From positions 4,419,501-4,483,500 of the forward strand of contig NZ_CP009438.1 in assembly GCF_000761215.1 (NCBI RefSeq): DNA of 64,000 bases, in the 5' to 3' direction. Shown piece by piece: positions 33,629 to 45,100 of the stretch (within the stretch, counting starts at the first letter, position 1; each line of letters begins with the position of its first letter). The notes beneath the pieces are model-generated. The model was not told the DNA's origin. It worked only from the letters and a program-made list of their open reading frames with translations, and searched no databases. The translations under genes were made by a program, and so were the position numbers. This DNA comes from Streptomyces glaucescens (GTDB taxonomy: Bacteria > Actinomycetota > Actinomycetes > Streptomycetales > Streptomycetaceae).

Positions 33629-33661
33629 AGGAGCCCCGTCGCCTTGCGGCGCGGGGCTCCT
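33629..33661. terminator. Bidirectional terminator between XRE-cupin and csp genes
   Basis: AGGAGCCCCG (33629-33638) pairs with CGGGGCTCCT (33652-33661). It lies between convergent genes and serves both. Confidence 0.8.
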
Positions 33662-33695
33662 TGGGTACTGCACTCGATCCCGGATCAGGAAAGGA

Positions 33696-33899
33696 TCAGA
33701 CCGGGGTGACGTTCTCAGCCTGCGGACCCTTCGGGCCCTGCGTGACGTCGAAGGACACCTGCTGGTTCTCCTCGAGGGACCGGAAGCCGGTCGCGTTGAT
33801 CGCGGAGTAGTGGACGAAGACGTCGGGGCCGCCGCCTTCCTGGGCAATGAAGCCAAAGCCCTTTTCGGCGTTGAACCACTTAACGGTTCCGGTAGCCAT
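33696..33899 (-). CDS. Cold-shock domain protein (CspA family)
   Basis: A 67-residue single cold-shock domain. RNP1 is KGFGFI and RNP2 is VFVHY, within the usual TGTVKWFNAEKGFGFIAQE and DVFVHYSAI context. It binds single-stranded RNA/DNA and acts as an RNA chaperone. AAGGAGGGC precedes ATG 33899. The long upstream region with a hairpin fits the structured 5' leaders typical of csp messages. Confidence 0.95.
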   Translation of the reverse strand: MATGTVKWFNAEKGFGFIAQEGGGPDVFVHYSAINATGFRSLEENQQVSFDVTQGPKGPQAENVTPV

Positions 33900-34152
33900 A
33901 AGCCCTCCTTGGGCTCAAAGGGTTGCCCTGCTCCAGAACCAGCAAGTGTGAAGACGAGTTCTGCACAACTGCATCCGCCTGAAAACGACGAGAGCCCGCG
34001 GTCACATGCTCCGCAGGCTCTGTACTGCAAGGGAAACCAAACTGCAACTTGCGGCGAGCCTAGCACGCGGGCACCCGAAAGCAATAGAGGTCAAGATCAC
34101 GTCACCCGGACGTTTGAAGATCCGGACGCCTGCCTGACGCCGGGGTCGGGGC
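33900..34152 (-). promoter_or_regulatory. Long csp 5' leader with hairpin
   Basis: No gene is seen between csp and mqnA. A stem formed by 33992-34001 and 34011-34020 (one mismatch) would lie in the csp leader about 95-125 bases before the start codon. A TAGGCT box on the minus strand near 34055-34060 is a candidate -10. Structured leaders of this size are common for cold-shock genes. Confidence 0.4.
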
Positions 34153-34180
34153 CTGAAGCCTACTCCCCAGGGTCTAGCCT
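34153..34180 (+). promoter_or_regulatory. Candidate promoter for leaderless mqnA
   Basis: CTGAAG (34153-34158), 16-base spacer, TAGCCT (34175-34180); GTG 34187 follows after six bases. No Shine-Dalgarno sequence is present, so a leaderless transcript is likely. Confidence 0.5.
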
Positions 34181-34186
34181 CGCGAT

Positions 34187-35035
34187 GTGGACATTTCTCG
34201 CACCCGGCCGCGCGTCGGCCACATCCAGTTCCTGAACTGCCTGCCCCTGTACTGGGGGCTCGCGAGAACGGGCACGCTCCTCGACTTCGAGCTGACGAAG
34301 GACACCCCGGAGAAGCTCAGCGAGCAGCTGGTGCAGGGAGACCTCGACATCGGGCCCGTCACCCTCGTCGAGTTCCTCAAGAACGCGGACGACCTGGTCG
34401 CCTTCCCCGACATCGCGGTCGGCTGCGACGGACCGGTCATGTCCTGCGTGATCGTCTCGCAGCTCCCGCTGGACCGGCTCGACGGCGCCCGGGTCGCCCT
34501 CGGCTCGACCTCGCGCACCTCCGTCCGGCTGGCCCAGCTGCTGCTGGCGGAACGGTTCGGCGTCCAGCCCGACTACTACACCTGCCCGCCCGACCTCAGC
34601 CTGATGATGCGGGAGGCCGAGGCCGCCGTCCTCATCGGCGACGCCGCACTGCGCGCCAACCTGCACGACGGTCCCCGCTACGGCCTCGCCGTGCACGACC
34701 TCGGCGCGCTGTGGAAGGAGTGGACGGGACTGCCGTTCGTCTTCGCGGTGTGGGCGGCGCGCCGCGACTACGCGGAACGCGAACCCGTCATCACCCGCAA
34801 GGTCCACGAGGCGTTCCTCGCCTCCCGCAACCTCTCCCTGGAGGAGGTCGGCAAGGTCGCCGAGCAGGCGGCCCGCTGGGAGTCCTTCGACGAGAAGGTG
34901 CTGGAGCGGTACTTCACCACCCTCGACTTCCGCTTCGGCGGACCGCAGCTCGCGGCCGTCGCGGAGTTCGCCCGGCGGGTCGGCCCGACGACGGGCTTCC
35001 CCGCCGATGTGAAGGTGGAGCTGCTCCAGCCCTGA
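34187..35035 (+). CDS. mqnA: Chorismate dehydratase
   Basis: A 282-residue enzyme with the type 2 periplasmic-binding fold that catalyses the first committed step of the futalosine pathway, chorismate to 3-[(1-carboxyvinyl)oxy]benzoate. Motifs: RVGHIQFLNCLPLYWGL, the GDLDIGPVTLVEFLKNADD cleft segment, ALGSTSRTSVRLAQLLL (the SxTS substrate loop), and EAAVLIGDAAL. Start GTG 34187 (VDISRTRPRVGHIQ). The product feeds MqnE (22841), whose product passes through nucleoside cleavage to MqnC (48668). Confidence 0.93.
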   Translation: MDISRTRPRVGHIQFLNCLPLYWGLARTGTLLDFELTKDTPEKLSEQLVQGDLDIGPVTLVEFLKNADDLVAFPDIAVGCDGPVMSCVIVSQLPLDRLDGARVALGSTSRTSVRLAQLLLAERFGVQPDYYTCPPDLSLMMREAEAAVLIGDAALRANLHDGPRYGLAVHDLGALWKEWTGLPFVFAVWAARRDYAEREPVITRKVHEAFLASRNLSLEEVGKVAEQAARWESFDEKVLERYFTTLDFRFGGPQLAAVAEFARRVGPTTGFPADVKVELLQP

Positions 35036-35341
35036 CGGCGGCCGGAGCGCCGTCGCGGGCGCGCTCGCGGCCGTGACCACCGGGTCCGCGTACCTCTTCG
35101 TTCCGCTGCCCCGGGACGGCGGCGGCAAGGACGCCGTCGGCGGCTTCCTCCCCGGCCACCGCGCTGGACCCCTCCGCCCCCCGGGGGCGCCGGAGGTCGG
35201 GGACAGCCTGCGCCGGGGCCCGGACCCGACCACGGCGGGAACAGCCTGCGCCGGGGGGCCGGACCCGACCACGGCGGGTGCGGCCGGGTCCCGGCGACCG
35301 TGCGGCCGGCCCGGGTGGGCGGCGACCTGCGCCACGCAGCG
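35036..35341. other. Gene-free spacer with a 38-base tandem duplication
   Basis: No gene recognised. A direct duplication of about 38 bases occupies 35202-35239 and 35240-35278 (one base insertion and few changes), starting ACAGCCTGCGCCGGGG and ending GACCACGGCGGG. It lies between the mqnA stop and the terminator of the convergent surface-protein gene. Confidence 0.55.
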
Positions 35342-35379
35342 GAGAGCCGCGCCCCGGGAAGGCCCGAGGCGCGGCTCTC
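35342..35379 (-). terminator. 12-bp stem terminator of the FG-GAP surface protein gene
   Basis: GAGAGCCGCGCC (35342-35353) and GGCGCGGCTCTC (35368-35379) form a perfect stem just past the stop at 35409. Confidence 0.8.
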
Positions 35380-35408
35380 GAAGGCCGGCCGGCCGGTACG
35401 GCGAGGGG

Positions 35409-38400
35409 TCAGCCGAGCTGCCGGACGGTCTGGTAGTCGGTGCGGACGGTGACGGGGGTGGTGTCGATCGTGGTGGCGCCGCCCTCGTACAGGAGCAGGT
35501 TGCCCGCCTTGTCGACGGCCCAGATGTCCGGGACGCCGTCACCGGTGGTGTCCGGGCCGCCGTACAGGTACGGGAAGTCGGCCGGGAGCATGGTGCCGGA
35601 GGCGTAGGCGTTGTCGACGCCGCCCGAGCTCGCGGCGGCGGTGCCGAGGCTGGTGAGGACCGTGCCGGTGCCGTCGCTCTCCTTGATGCCCTTGCGCAGC
35701 CAGATGTTGCCGGAGGCGGTGCGGTAGGTGAGGTCGGCCGCGCCGTCCTTGTTGTAGTCGGTGATGGCGACGAAGTCCCGGTCGGCCCAGGCGCTGCTGG
35801 TCAGCTGGGTGGCCGTCGTGAAGGTGCCGCCGGTGTAGCCGGAGAAGACCCACAGCTCCGCCCCGCCGGCGCCGCCCGCGGCGAACAGCTCGGGCTGTCC
35901 GTCGCCGGTGATGTCGCCAGCGGACTTGATCTCGCTGAAGGTGGCGGGGGAGGGGGCGTTCGCGGGGAGGCGGACCTCCACGCGGCGGGAGACGTCGACG
36001 GCGCCGTAGCCGTCACCGGGGTAGATGAAGAGGCGGCCTTCGGGGGTGCGGATCACCCAGTCGCTGATGCCGTCGCCGGGGGCGAAGTCCCCGTTGTGGG
36101 TCACCAGGGACAGGGTGCCGTTGCCGTCCCAGATGTGCGGGGCGGTGTCCGCGTCCTTCAGCAGGGTGCCCCTGTCGTGGGTGCCGTAGATGCCGTTGAT
36201 GTGCCGGCCGTTCTCGGTGACCGGGGCGATCCACAGGTTGCCGCTGGTGGTGAGGTAACCGAAGTCGGCGCTGCCGTCGCCGGTGAGGTCGCCGGGGCCG
36301 TCGGGCTCGGGCCGCGGGGTGACGAAGAAGTAGTACTTGCGGGCCGCCGGCGAGAGGTTGCCCGCCGCGTCCACGGCCTTCACGTACAGGGTGTTGGGCC
36401 CGGCGGTGGGCGGCTCGACCCCGGTCGCCGTGGCGGTCTTGACGGGAGTGGTGCAGGAGGCGGTCAGGCCGCCGGTGTTGCCCTGCTTGCCGTTGGCGCA
36501 GACGTAGGCGGAGTACGACGTGTTGTTGATCGAGTAGACGAACTTCACGATGTCGTTCTCGTCGGGGTCGCCGACCGAGAAGGTGAAGCTGCCGCTCGAC
36601 CCCAGGGGCTCCGGGGACCACACGTCGGGGGCGTTGTTGTCGGCGTCGTAGCCGGGGAACTGCGTGGAGCCGACCGGCGCCGGGGAGTCCGGGAAGTCGG
36701 AGTCGTAGGTGAAGCGGCAGACCCCGTCACCGCCGGTGGGCGCCCAGGGGCTGCTGACCTTGGCGTCCCAGCCGCGCACCCGCCAGGAGTACGTGTAGCC
36801 GTTGACGAGCGAGCCGAGCTGGACGGAGGCCGTCTCACCGTCGTTGACGGAGGTGTCGAAGTAGCTCTTCGCCGTGGTGTCGTAGTAGTTCGTGCGCCAG
36901 ACCTGGAACTCCATCTTGGCCAGGTCCTTGTCCGGGTCGGTGCCCTTGGCCGTGAGGTGCGGCGCGCTCTTGCCGAGCTTGATGTACGGCGAGGTGCTGG
37001 TGTCGCAGGAGCCCGGGCTCATGGTGACGGAGGTCGGGGTGTTGGGCCTGCGGTTGTAGGTGATGCTGACGCTGGGCGAGTCGTCCTGCTCCGCCTTGAA
37101 CTTCTTCCACGAGTACGTGTCCGTCTCCAGCCCGGTCGCGGAGCCGGTCGGCGCGGAGCTGGAGGTGGAGGCGACCAGGCCGATGTTGAAGTCGGTCCAG
37201 CCCTGGTCGGCGACCTCCTGGGCCAGCGAGGTGACGGTGAAGTTCACGAAGGCGTTCGGGCAGGAGCTGTTGGACTTCCAGCCGTACGCGAACGACTTGG
37301 AGGTGATCTTCCGCTTCCAGGCGGGCTGGTGGTTCCAGGTGGTGCGGGTGCCGAAGTCCTCGGTGCGCCACACCTGCACCGTGCGCTTGCTGCACGACCA
37401 CGAGTGGGTCTCCAGCACCTTCAGGGTGGCGCTGGAGACGTCCGCGTTCTTGATGGAGCGCGGGAGGACGAAGCGGAAGAAGGAGCGGGCGGTGCCCCAG
37501 GTGTCCCGCTCGAAGCCGACCCGGGCCTCCTTGGTGTCCTGGTTGTAGTTGGCGCCGTCGTAGAAGCTGGACGTCGGGTACTTCTTGTACACCGTGGTCC
37601 AGTTGGCGCGGGTGCCGACGATGGGCGGGTCCAGGAACAGCGGGTACGTCAGGGTCTCGTCGCCGTGCAGGTAGCTGTCCGGCGGGGTGATCGTCAGCAC
37701 GCCGTCGTCGCCCAGCGAGGCCGGGACGGTGGTGGCGTGCGCGCCGTCGCCGGGGCCGTGCAGGGCGGGCAGGCCGAAGGTGCCGGAGGCGGTGGACCGG
37801 GAGAAGGCGGCGGGCTCGGCCTCGCCGGGCTCGGCGGCACCGGCGCGGGGCGCCTCGGGGTCGTCCTCCTCGGGCGCCTCCTCCGGCCGGGCGGGGGCCT
37901 CCTCGACGGTCTCCGGGTCCTCGTTGGTGCCCGTGGCGGCCTCGGGGCCGGTGGCGGCGCCGGCGTCGGGGGTACCCGCGGAGTCCCACAGGAACGGAGT
38001 GGGCGCCACGGCGATCTCCCTGCCGTCGCCGTCCCGGCCGGTCAGCACGTCGGTGACCGGGTCGAGGGAGAAGTCGAGGGTGGGGGAGGTGACCCGGTAG
38101 CGCGGCGGGTCCTGGGCCAGCGCGGCGGCGGCCTCGGGAGTGTGCACGACCAGCACGTGGGTGAAGCCGGTGTCCCGCGCGGTGAGCACCAGGTCGACAC
38201 CGGGGCGTACGCCCGCGTACAGCGCCCGGTCGCCGTCGATCGCCGGCTCGGGCAGCGCACCGGGCCACTCGACCCGGACGGTGTGGGACTCGGCGGTCAT
38301 CGACAGCAGCGGGGACCAGTCGGCGGCGGTCTCATCGGCGCGGAGGGCGACCGGGGTGAGCGGCGAGCGTCCGCCCATCGCCCGGGTGCCGTCCCCGCCG

Positions 38401-38813
38401 CCCCCGGAGAACGTGACCGGGTAGAGGCTGTTGACGGTCCGCCAGCCGTCGCCGTGCCGCCGCAGCGTCGTGTCGATCGGCGCCCACGTCCCCTTGGTGT
38501 TCCGCGCCCGCACCGGCTGCGCGGAGACGGTGTAGGTGAAGGTGCCGTCGGGGTTGGCGTGGGTCTGCGAGAACTCGTCCGTGAGGGCCGTGACTTCGAC
38601 CTTCTCGCCGGTCTTGCGCGCCTTGCGCTGGGCGGTGTCCTCGGCGGACAGCTTCTCGCCCTTCGCCCGGGCCTGCGGCGCCTTCGCCTCGGCGGCCGGG
38701 CCGTCGTCGCGCAGGGCGAGCACGGCTCCACCGCCCGCGAGCACGGCCAGTGCCACGGCGGCGGCCAGGACGCGCCGGCGCCGGCGCGGGGTACGGGGGT
38801 CTGCGTCGCTCAC
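35409..38813 (-). CDS. Membrane-anchored DNRLRE / FG-GAP repeat surface protein
   Basis: An 1134-residue extracytoplasmic protein. GTG 38813 starts directly before an Arg-rich stretch and a single membrane segment (VLAAAVALAVLAGGGAVLAL). Next come a conserved domain with WAPIDTTLRRHGDGW as seen at the N-termini of actinobacterial RHS proteins, an acidic Glu/Pro linker near residues 290-345, a DNRLRE-type beta domain (about 405-560), Ig/fibronectin-like modules (about 590-830), and four or more FG-GAP/VCBS calcium-loop repeats (DLTGDGSADFGYL, GDGISDWVIRTPEG, DITGDGQPELFAAG, DTTGDGVPDIWAV). It is divergent from the RHS toxin gene and probably works with it at the cell surface. A longer frame to 38981 is unlikely. 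Confidence 0.8.
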   Translation of the reverse strand: MSDADPRTPRRRRRVLAAAVALAVLAGGGAVLALRDDGPAAEAKAPQARAKGEKLSAEDTAQRKARKTGEKVEVTALTDEFSQTHANPDGTFTYTVSAQPVRARNTKGTWAPIDTTLRRHGDGWRTVNSLYPVTFSGGGGDGTRAMGGRSPLTPVALRADETAADWSPLLSMTAESHTVRVEWPGALPEPAIDGDRALYAGVRPGVDLVLTARDTGFTHVLVVHTPEAAAALAQDPPRYRVTSPTLDFSLDPVTDVLTGRDGDGREIAVAPTPFLWDSAGTPDAGAATGPEAATGTNEDPETVEEAPARPEEAPEEDDPEAPRAGAAEPGEAEPAAFSRSTASGTFGLPALHGPGDGAHATTVPASLGDDGVLTITPPDSYLHGDETLTYPLFLDPPIVGTRANWTTVYKKYPTSSFYDGANYNQDTKEARVGFERDTWGTARSFFRFVLPRSIKNADVSSATLKVLETHSWSCSKRTVQVWRTEDFGTRTTWNHQPAWKRKITSKSFAYGWKSNSSCPNAFVNFTVTSLAQEVADQGWTDFNIGLVASTSSSAPTGSATGLETDTYSWKKFKAEQDDSPSVSITYNRRPNTPTSVTMSPGSCDTSTSPYIKLGKSAPHLTAKGTDPDKDLAKMEFQVWRTNYYDTTAKSYFDTSVNDGETASVQLGSLVNGYTYSWRVRGWDAKVSSPWAPTGGDGVCRFTYDSDFPDSPAPVGSTQFPGYDADNNAPDVWSPEPLGSSGSFTFSVGDPDENDIVKFVYSINNTSYSAYVCANGKQGNTGGLTASCTTPVKTATATGVEPPTAGPNTLYVKAVDAAGNLSPAARKYYFFVTPRPEPDGPGDLTGDGSADFGYLTTSGNLWIAPVTENGRHINGIYGTHDRGTLLKDADTAPHIWDGNGTLSLVTHNGDFAPGDGISDWVIRTPEGRLFIYPGDGYGAVDVSRRVEVRLPANAPSPATFSEIKSAGDITGDGQPELFAAGGAGGAELWVFSGYTGGTFTTATQLTSSAWADRDFVAITDYNKDGAADLTYRTASGNIWLRKGIKESDGTGTVLTSLGTAAASSGGVDNAYASGTMLPADFPYLYGGPDTTGDGVPDIWAVDKAGNLLLYEGGATTIDTTPVTVRTDYQTVRQLG

Positions 38814-39155
38814 GGCGGGCCCTTCTCCAGCTCTTCGGGGGGATGCCCTCGGGCCTGATGACAAGCCTTGTGAGCGCGCTGTGCGCCGGATTGGGCGGTT
38901 GGAGTATGAGCGGGCGGCCGGGAAGAGATCAACACCTTCGTCGGCGATACCAGCCGCGGCGGCGACTGTGCCGTAGCGCAACGCGCTTCATTGCTTATTT
39001 TTGCCTTATTTTCGGCAGTGACATAGCTAACACAGCCTCTCCACAACTTGACGCTGATCTTCGCCAACCCGCACCTTCTCCCCAGTCATTGATCACCATG
39101 TGCCATCGGTCCGTTCGTTCCTGATGGTTTGTGACTCGGGAAGGGTCGGTCGGCT
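38814..39155. promoter_or_regulatory. AT-richer divergent promoter region of the RHS locus
   Basis: 342 bases separate the surface-protein gene and the RHS gene. The central part (about 38975-39060) is clearly richer in A and T than its surroundings, with TTGCTTATTTTTGCC and TTGACGCTGATC stretches, so promoters in both directions are likely. No confident operator was seen. Confidence 0.45.
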
Positions 39156-42100
39156 GTGCGTGAGCGCTTGATACGTCGCCGAGCCAGAGTCGGCGTCGTG
39201 GCCGCCGTACTTCTGGGCCTCAACGTCACCCTGCTGCCCAGTGCCTTCGCCTCCGGGCCGAAGCCCACCCGGACGGCGGTCGAGCTGGACGAGCTCCAGG
39301 AGACCGATCCGATCCCCGTCGCCGAACAGCCCACCGCCGGCCTCCAGCAGCTCTCCGGCGACGGCTCCACCGGCAAGCGGGCCGACTACGACCCGGCCGC
39401 CGTGGCCGCCGTGCCCGAGGCATCCGGCACCAAGGCCGTCACCGACCTCGCCCCCGGCACCACCACCCCGGTCGCCGCCTCCACCGACGGCACGGTCAGC
39501 GTCGCCGTCGGCGCGCCCGAAGGCGCCACGCCCGAGCAGGCCGACGCCCTCGAAGGCGAATGGACCGTCGCGGTGGCCCCCGAGAGCCAGGCGGTCGGCA
39601 ACGGCGCGCAGGGTCTGATGCTCGCCGTCGACGCCCCCGACACGGCCACCGGCCAGGCGGTCGTCTCCATCGACGCCACCCGCTTCGCCGAGGCCTACAA
39701 CGCCGAGTGGCTCGACCGGCTCTCCTTCAACCTGATGCCGGCCTGCTTCGCCACCACTCCCGAACTGGAGGAGTGCTCGCAGGGCGTCCCGGTGAGCACC
39801 GAGGTGGAACTCACCGGCGACAAGGTGACCGTGCCCCGGGACACGGGCGACTCCTCCGGGTCCGAGGCGGACCCCGGCGAGGACACCGCCACCGACGAGC
39901 TCGACGGCTCCACGGCCACCACCGCCCAGGTGCCGGAGACCCTGCTCAACGTCACCCTCGACACCGCCGACCTGAAGGCCGTGTCGGCCGCGGGCGGCTC
40001 GTCCACCACCACCCCGGCCGCCGCCTCCGGCACCGGCACCACCAGCTCCGCGCTGTGGCGCGGCGACCGCGGGCCCAGCCGGGTCATGCAGGTCGCCGAC
40101 GCCGCCGGCGGCGCGTACATGGTCGGCGGCTCCCACGGCGCCGGCCAGTCCGGCGACTTCGGCGCCACGCCCCTCGCCACCGGCGGCGACTGGTCGGCGG
40201 GCGGCTCCTCCGGCGCCTTCAGCTACGCGTACACGATGGCCGGACCGCAGGTGCCGTCGGGCCCGTCCCCCAACGTCACCCTCAGCTACAACTCCCAGTC
40301 GTCCGACGGCCGCACCTCCGCCACCAACAACCAGGTCTCCTGGATCGGCGAGGGCTGGGACTACCACCCGGGCTCCATCACCCGCACCTTCGTCACCTGC
40401 GCCGCCGACACGGCGAACGCCAACAACGAGAAGCACTTCACCGGCGACCAGTGCTGGGGCACCCACAACGCCGTGCTCTCCCTCAACGGCACCACCACCG
40501 AGCTGGTCCGCGACGACACCAGCAAGGAGTGGAAGAGCGCCCGCGGCGACAACATGCGCATCGAGCTGCTCGACACCGCCGAGTACCAGCGCATCCTGAA
40601 CGTCACCCACGGCCCCGGCAACGAGGACGACAACGGCGAGTTCTGGCGGGTCACCACCAGCGACGGCACCCAGTACTACTTCGGCCTGAACCGGCTGCCC
40701 GGCTGGAGCTCCGGCAAGCCGGAGACCGACTCCGTGCTGACCGTCCCCGTCGCCGGCAACCACTCCTCCGACCCCTGCCACGCCACCGCGTTCAAGGACT
40801 CCTTCTGCGACCAGGGCTGGCGCTTCCAGCTCGACTACGTCGTCGACCCCACCGGCAACGCCATGTCGCTGTGGTGGGAGCGGGAGCACAACGCGTACGC
40901 CCAGAACAACAAGGAAGCGAACGCGGTCGGCTACCACCGCGCCGGCCTGCTGAAGCGCATCGACTACGGGCAGCGCGCCGAGTCCCTGTTCACGCAGGAA
41001 CCGCTGGGCCGCATGGTCTTCACCACCCAGGAGCGGTGCTTCAGCGACAACGCCTTCAAGGTGGCCTGCTCGGACGGCAACTTCGACTCCAAGCAGTCCC
41101 ATCTGACCCGGCCCTGGTTCGACACCCCCGCCGACCTCGCCTGCAAGGCCGGCAAGAAGTGCACGAACTACGCCCCCACCTTCTGGTCCCGCCAGCGGCT
41201 GTCCAAGGTCACCGCCTGCGCCCAGCGCGAGCAGGGCGTACGGCTCACCGAGTACAGCACCGACGGCACCGGCACCGAGTCCGGCTCCCCGCACGCCTGC
41301 GGCCTGGCCGGCGACGGCGTCTCCACGACCCTGCTGTCGAAGGTCGACGCCTGGGACCTCACCCAGTCCTTCCCGCACGGCCTCACCGGGGACTACACCG
41401 CGCTCTGGCTGGACTCCATCACCCGCACCGGGTACGCGGTGGACGGCACCACCAAGCGCCTCAACCCGGTCTCCTTCGGCTACGGCACCGAGCCGCTGCC
41501 CAACCGGGTCAGGCAGGGCACCGCCGACACCGGCCCGCTCTTCGGCCGGCTGCGCATCCGCGACGTCATCTCCGAGTACGGCGGCCGCACCCACGTCGAG
41601 TACAAGGCGCCCGAGGGCGCCTGCGCCACCGGCACCGGCTTCCCCCCGGTCGACCAGAACAAGCTGCGCTGCTACCCCGTGCACTGGCACGCGGACGGCG
41701 AACTGACCGACAAGTACCTGTCCTGGTTCCACAAGTACGTCGTCCACACGATCACCGAGGTGCCGCGGCTCGCGGACGCCAAGGACCTGACGACGACGTA
41801 CTCCTACGACACCTTCAGCGACGCCCACGACGGGGCGCTGTGGGCCAAGAACAACGCCGAGTTCTCCCGTCCCAAGACCCGCACCTGGGACCAGTGGCGC
41901 GGCTACCCCATCGTCACCACCACCACCGGCGGCAGCGCCACCGACGGCAGCGCCGCCAGCAAGACCGTCACCCGCTACTACCGCGGCATGAGCGACGACG
42001 TCATCAAGGACGACACGCCCAAGGACCCCACCGACGACGTCAAGCGGTCGTACACGATGACCGACGTCACCGGTGCCGCCCTCAAGCCCGACCGGCAGGC

Positions 42101-45100
42101 CTACGCCGGCATGGTCGCCGAGTCCCTGACGTACCTCAGCACCAGCGACGCCACCTCCACCGGCTGGATATCGCGGTCCGTCAACATCCCCGACGACCCG
42201 GTGCGCCTCGCCACCCGCAACCGCACCGACGCGCCGGACGTGGTCGCCGAACGGGTCACCCTCGACACCACGAGGACGATCACCAAGTCGTCCGGCACCG
42301 GCGACGACCCGTCGACCCTGCGCACGGTCACCACGCAGACCGACTACGACGAGTACGGCCTGCCCACCGTCGTGCGCGAGCACGGCGACACCGCGAAGAC
42401 CGGCGACGAGTCGTGCACCCGCACCCAGTACGTGCACAACACCGGCCGTGACGTCTACCTCGTCGGCCTGGTCGCCCAGACGGTGACCACCACCGGCACC
42501 ACCGCCTGCACGGCCGAGCTGTCCACCGCCACCCAGGACACCCTGGTCTCCGCCTCCCGCGTCTACTACGACAACGCCGCCTCCCACACGGCCACGCCCA
42601 CCCAGGGCCAGGTGACCAAGACGGTCATCCCGACGGAGAACGGCACCGGCTGGCAGACCACCCACCCCGAGTCGCAGACCAAGTACGACTCCACCGGCCG
42701 GATCACCGAGGTCACCGACGCGACGGGACTGGTCAACAAGACCGTCTACAAGCCCTCCGCCGGCCAGGTCTTCACCATCGAGACGGTGGCGGGCAGCAAG
42801 CTCGACGCGAACGGCGCCGAGACCGGCTTCACCAGCAGCACCACCCTGGAGCCCGGCCGCGGCACCAGCCTGACCACCCGCGACCCCAACGGCCGCGTCT
42901 CCTCGTACACCTACGACGCCCTGGGCCGCACCACGGCCGTCTGGGACACCACCCAGAGCCCCACCGACGACCCCACCGCGCGGTACGCGTACAACACCGA
43001 CCCGAAGCACCCGGTGTCCGTCGTCACGCAGGCGCTGTCCGACAACCCCACCACGTCCCCCGGCGACGGCGTCTACACCTCCGCCACCACCATCTACGAC
43101 GGACTGGGCCGCGAACGGCAGACCCAGGCCCCGGCGGTGGGCGGCGGCCGGCTGATCACCGACACCTTCCACAACGCCGCCGGACAGGTCCGCTTCACGC
43201 GCAACGCCTACTACATGGACGGCGACCCGGAGACCAAGCTGGTCGTCCCGCTCTCCGAGTCACTGGTCCCCAACGCGACCACCTACACGTACGACGGCCT
43301 GGGCCGGGTCCTCACCGTCACGCCCGTCCACCACTCGTACCCGCAGACCGGCGCGACCGCCACGAACGGCGACGGCCAGCCCGTCCCGACCACCGACCGC
43401 CGCACCCGCTACGAGTACGGCCTCGACTACACGATCGTCCGCCAGCCCAAGGGCACCCCGCCCTCGCGGGTGTGGACGGACGCGCTCGGCCGCACCGTCC
43501 GCCAGGACACCTTCAGCGACACGTCGCTCGCCGAGGACTCGGCGATCACCACCCGCTACAGCTACGACGTCCGCGGCGACCTGGTCACCACCACCGACGA
43601 CGCCGGCCACACCCGCACCTGGAAGTACAACGCGCTCGGTGGTGTCACCGACACCACCGACCCGGACGCCGGCGCCACCCACACCACGTACGACGCGATG
43701 GGCCGCGTGGCCACGGCGGTCACCCCCCGCGGTGACACCACCGCCTACGGCTACGACCGCTTCAGCCGGGTGACCGAGGTCAAGGTGACCCCGAAGGGGT
43801 CCACCACCGCCACCGTCGCCCAGACCTACGCCTACGACACCGCCACCGCGGGCAAGGGCCAGCTCGCCCAGGCCACCCGCTACACCGACGGCAAGCCGTA
43901 CACCACCTCGATCGCCGGCTACACCGCCGACTACCAGCCCACGGGCATGACCGTCGCCCTCCCGCCGGGCTCCACTCCGGGCCTGACCACCGACGGCTTC
44001 TCCACCCAGTACCCGTACACCTACACGTACGACCGGGAGGGCCAGCTCGAGTCCTACCGGGCCCCGGCGGCCGGCGGCCTGACCGCCGAGGACGTCATCA
44101 CCCGGTACAACAAGGCCGGCCTGCCGGTGTCCGTCTCCGGCAAGGACTGGTACGTCGCCGAGACCGACTACTCCGTCTACGGCCAGGTGCTGCGCTCCAC
44201 CGTCGGCGAGCAGGGCCGCCGCGTCTGGCAGGACAGCACCTACGACGAGGCCACCGGCGAACTGCTCAGGAGCACCCTCGTCCGGGAGCTGATCGGCGAC
44301 ACGCAGGTCGTCCCCAAGAACACGATCAACACGCGCTCGTACGCCTACGACCCGTCCGGCAACGTCCTCGACGTCGCCGACCGGAGCGGCAACGGCACCA
44401 CCGACCGCCAGTGCTTCACCTACGACACCCTCGGCCAGCTCACCGAGGCGTGGACCACCCCGAGCGGGGGAGCCTGCGCCGCCCCCGGCAAGACCACCGC
44501 CGAGCCCGTCTACGCCGACGGCACCGTCAACGTCTCCGCCGGCAACTACGGCTACTGGCAGTCGTACAGCTACGACACGCTCGGCAACCGCACCAAGAAG
44601 GTCAACCACAAGGCCACCCCGACGTTCGGCACCGACGGCAAGGTCGACACCAAGGGCGACGTCGTCACCGACTACGCCTACGGCACCAGCGAGACGGCCA
44701 AGAACGACCAGCCGCACACGCTGACCTCGTACGCCACCACCTCCACCACGGCGCAGGGCGCGGCGGTCACCACCCGCTCCACCCAGACCTACGACGCCGC
44801 CGGCAACCTGGAGACCCGCACCAACGGCGGCGCCACCTCCCAGACCCTCACCTGGACCTGGGACGGCAAGGTCGAGTCCGTCACCGGCTTCGGCCCCGAC
44901 GGCGCCGGACCCTGGACCGGCACCGCCGACCTGTGCCTCGACCTCAGCAGCTCCAGCACCGCCGCGGGCAACCCCGTGCAGATCTGGCGCTGCAACGGCA
45001 CCAAGGCGCAGAACTTCCGCCTCGAACCCGCCGACACCACCGGCGACGGCCAGGTCGACAACGCGAACATCGGCCAGTTCAAGGTCGCCGACCGCTGCGT

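Noticed and set aside
35073..38858. 1261-codon plus-strand open frame across the FG-GAP gene
   Set aside because: Gly/Val/Ala/Arg-rich shadow frame; the minus strand carries DNRLRE and FG-GAP repeats with sensible domain order.
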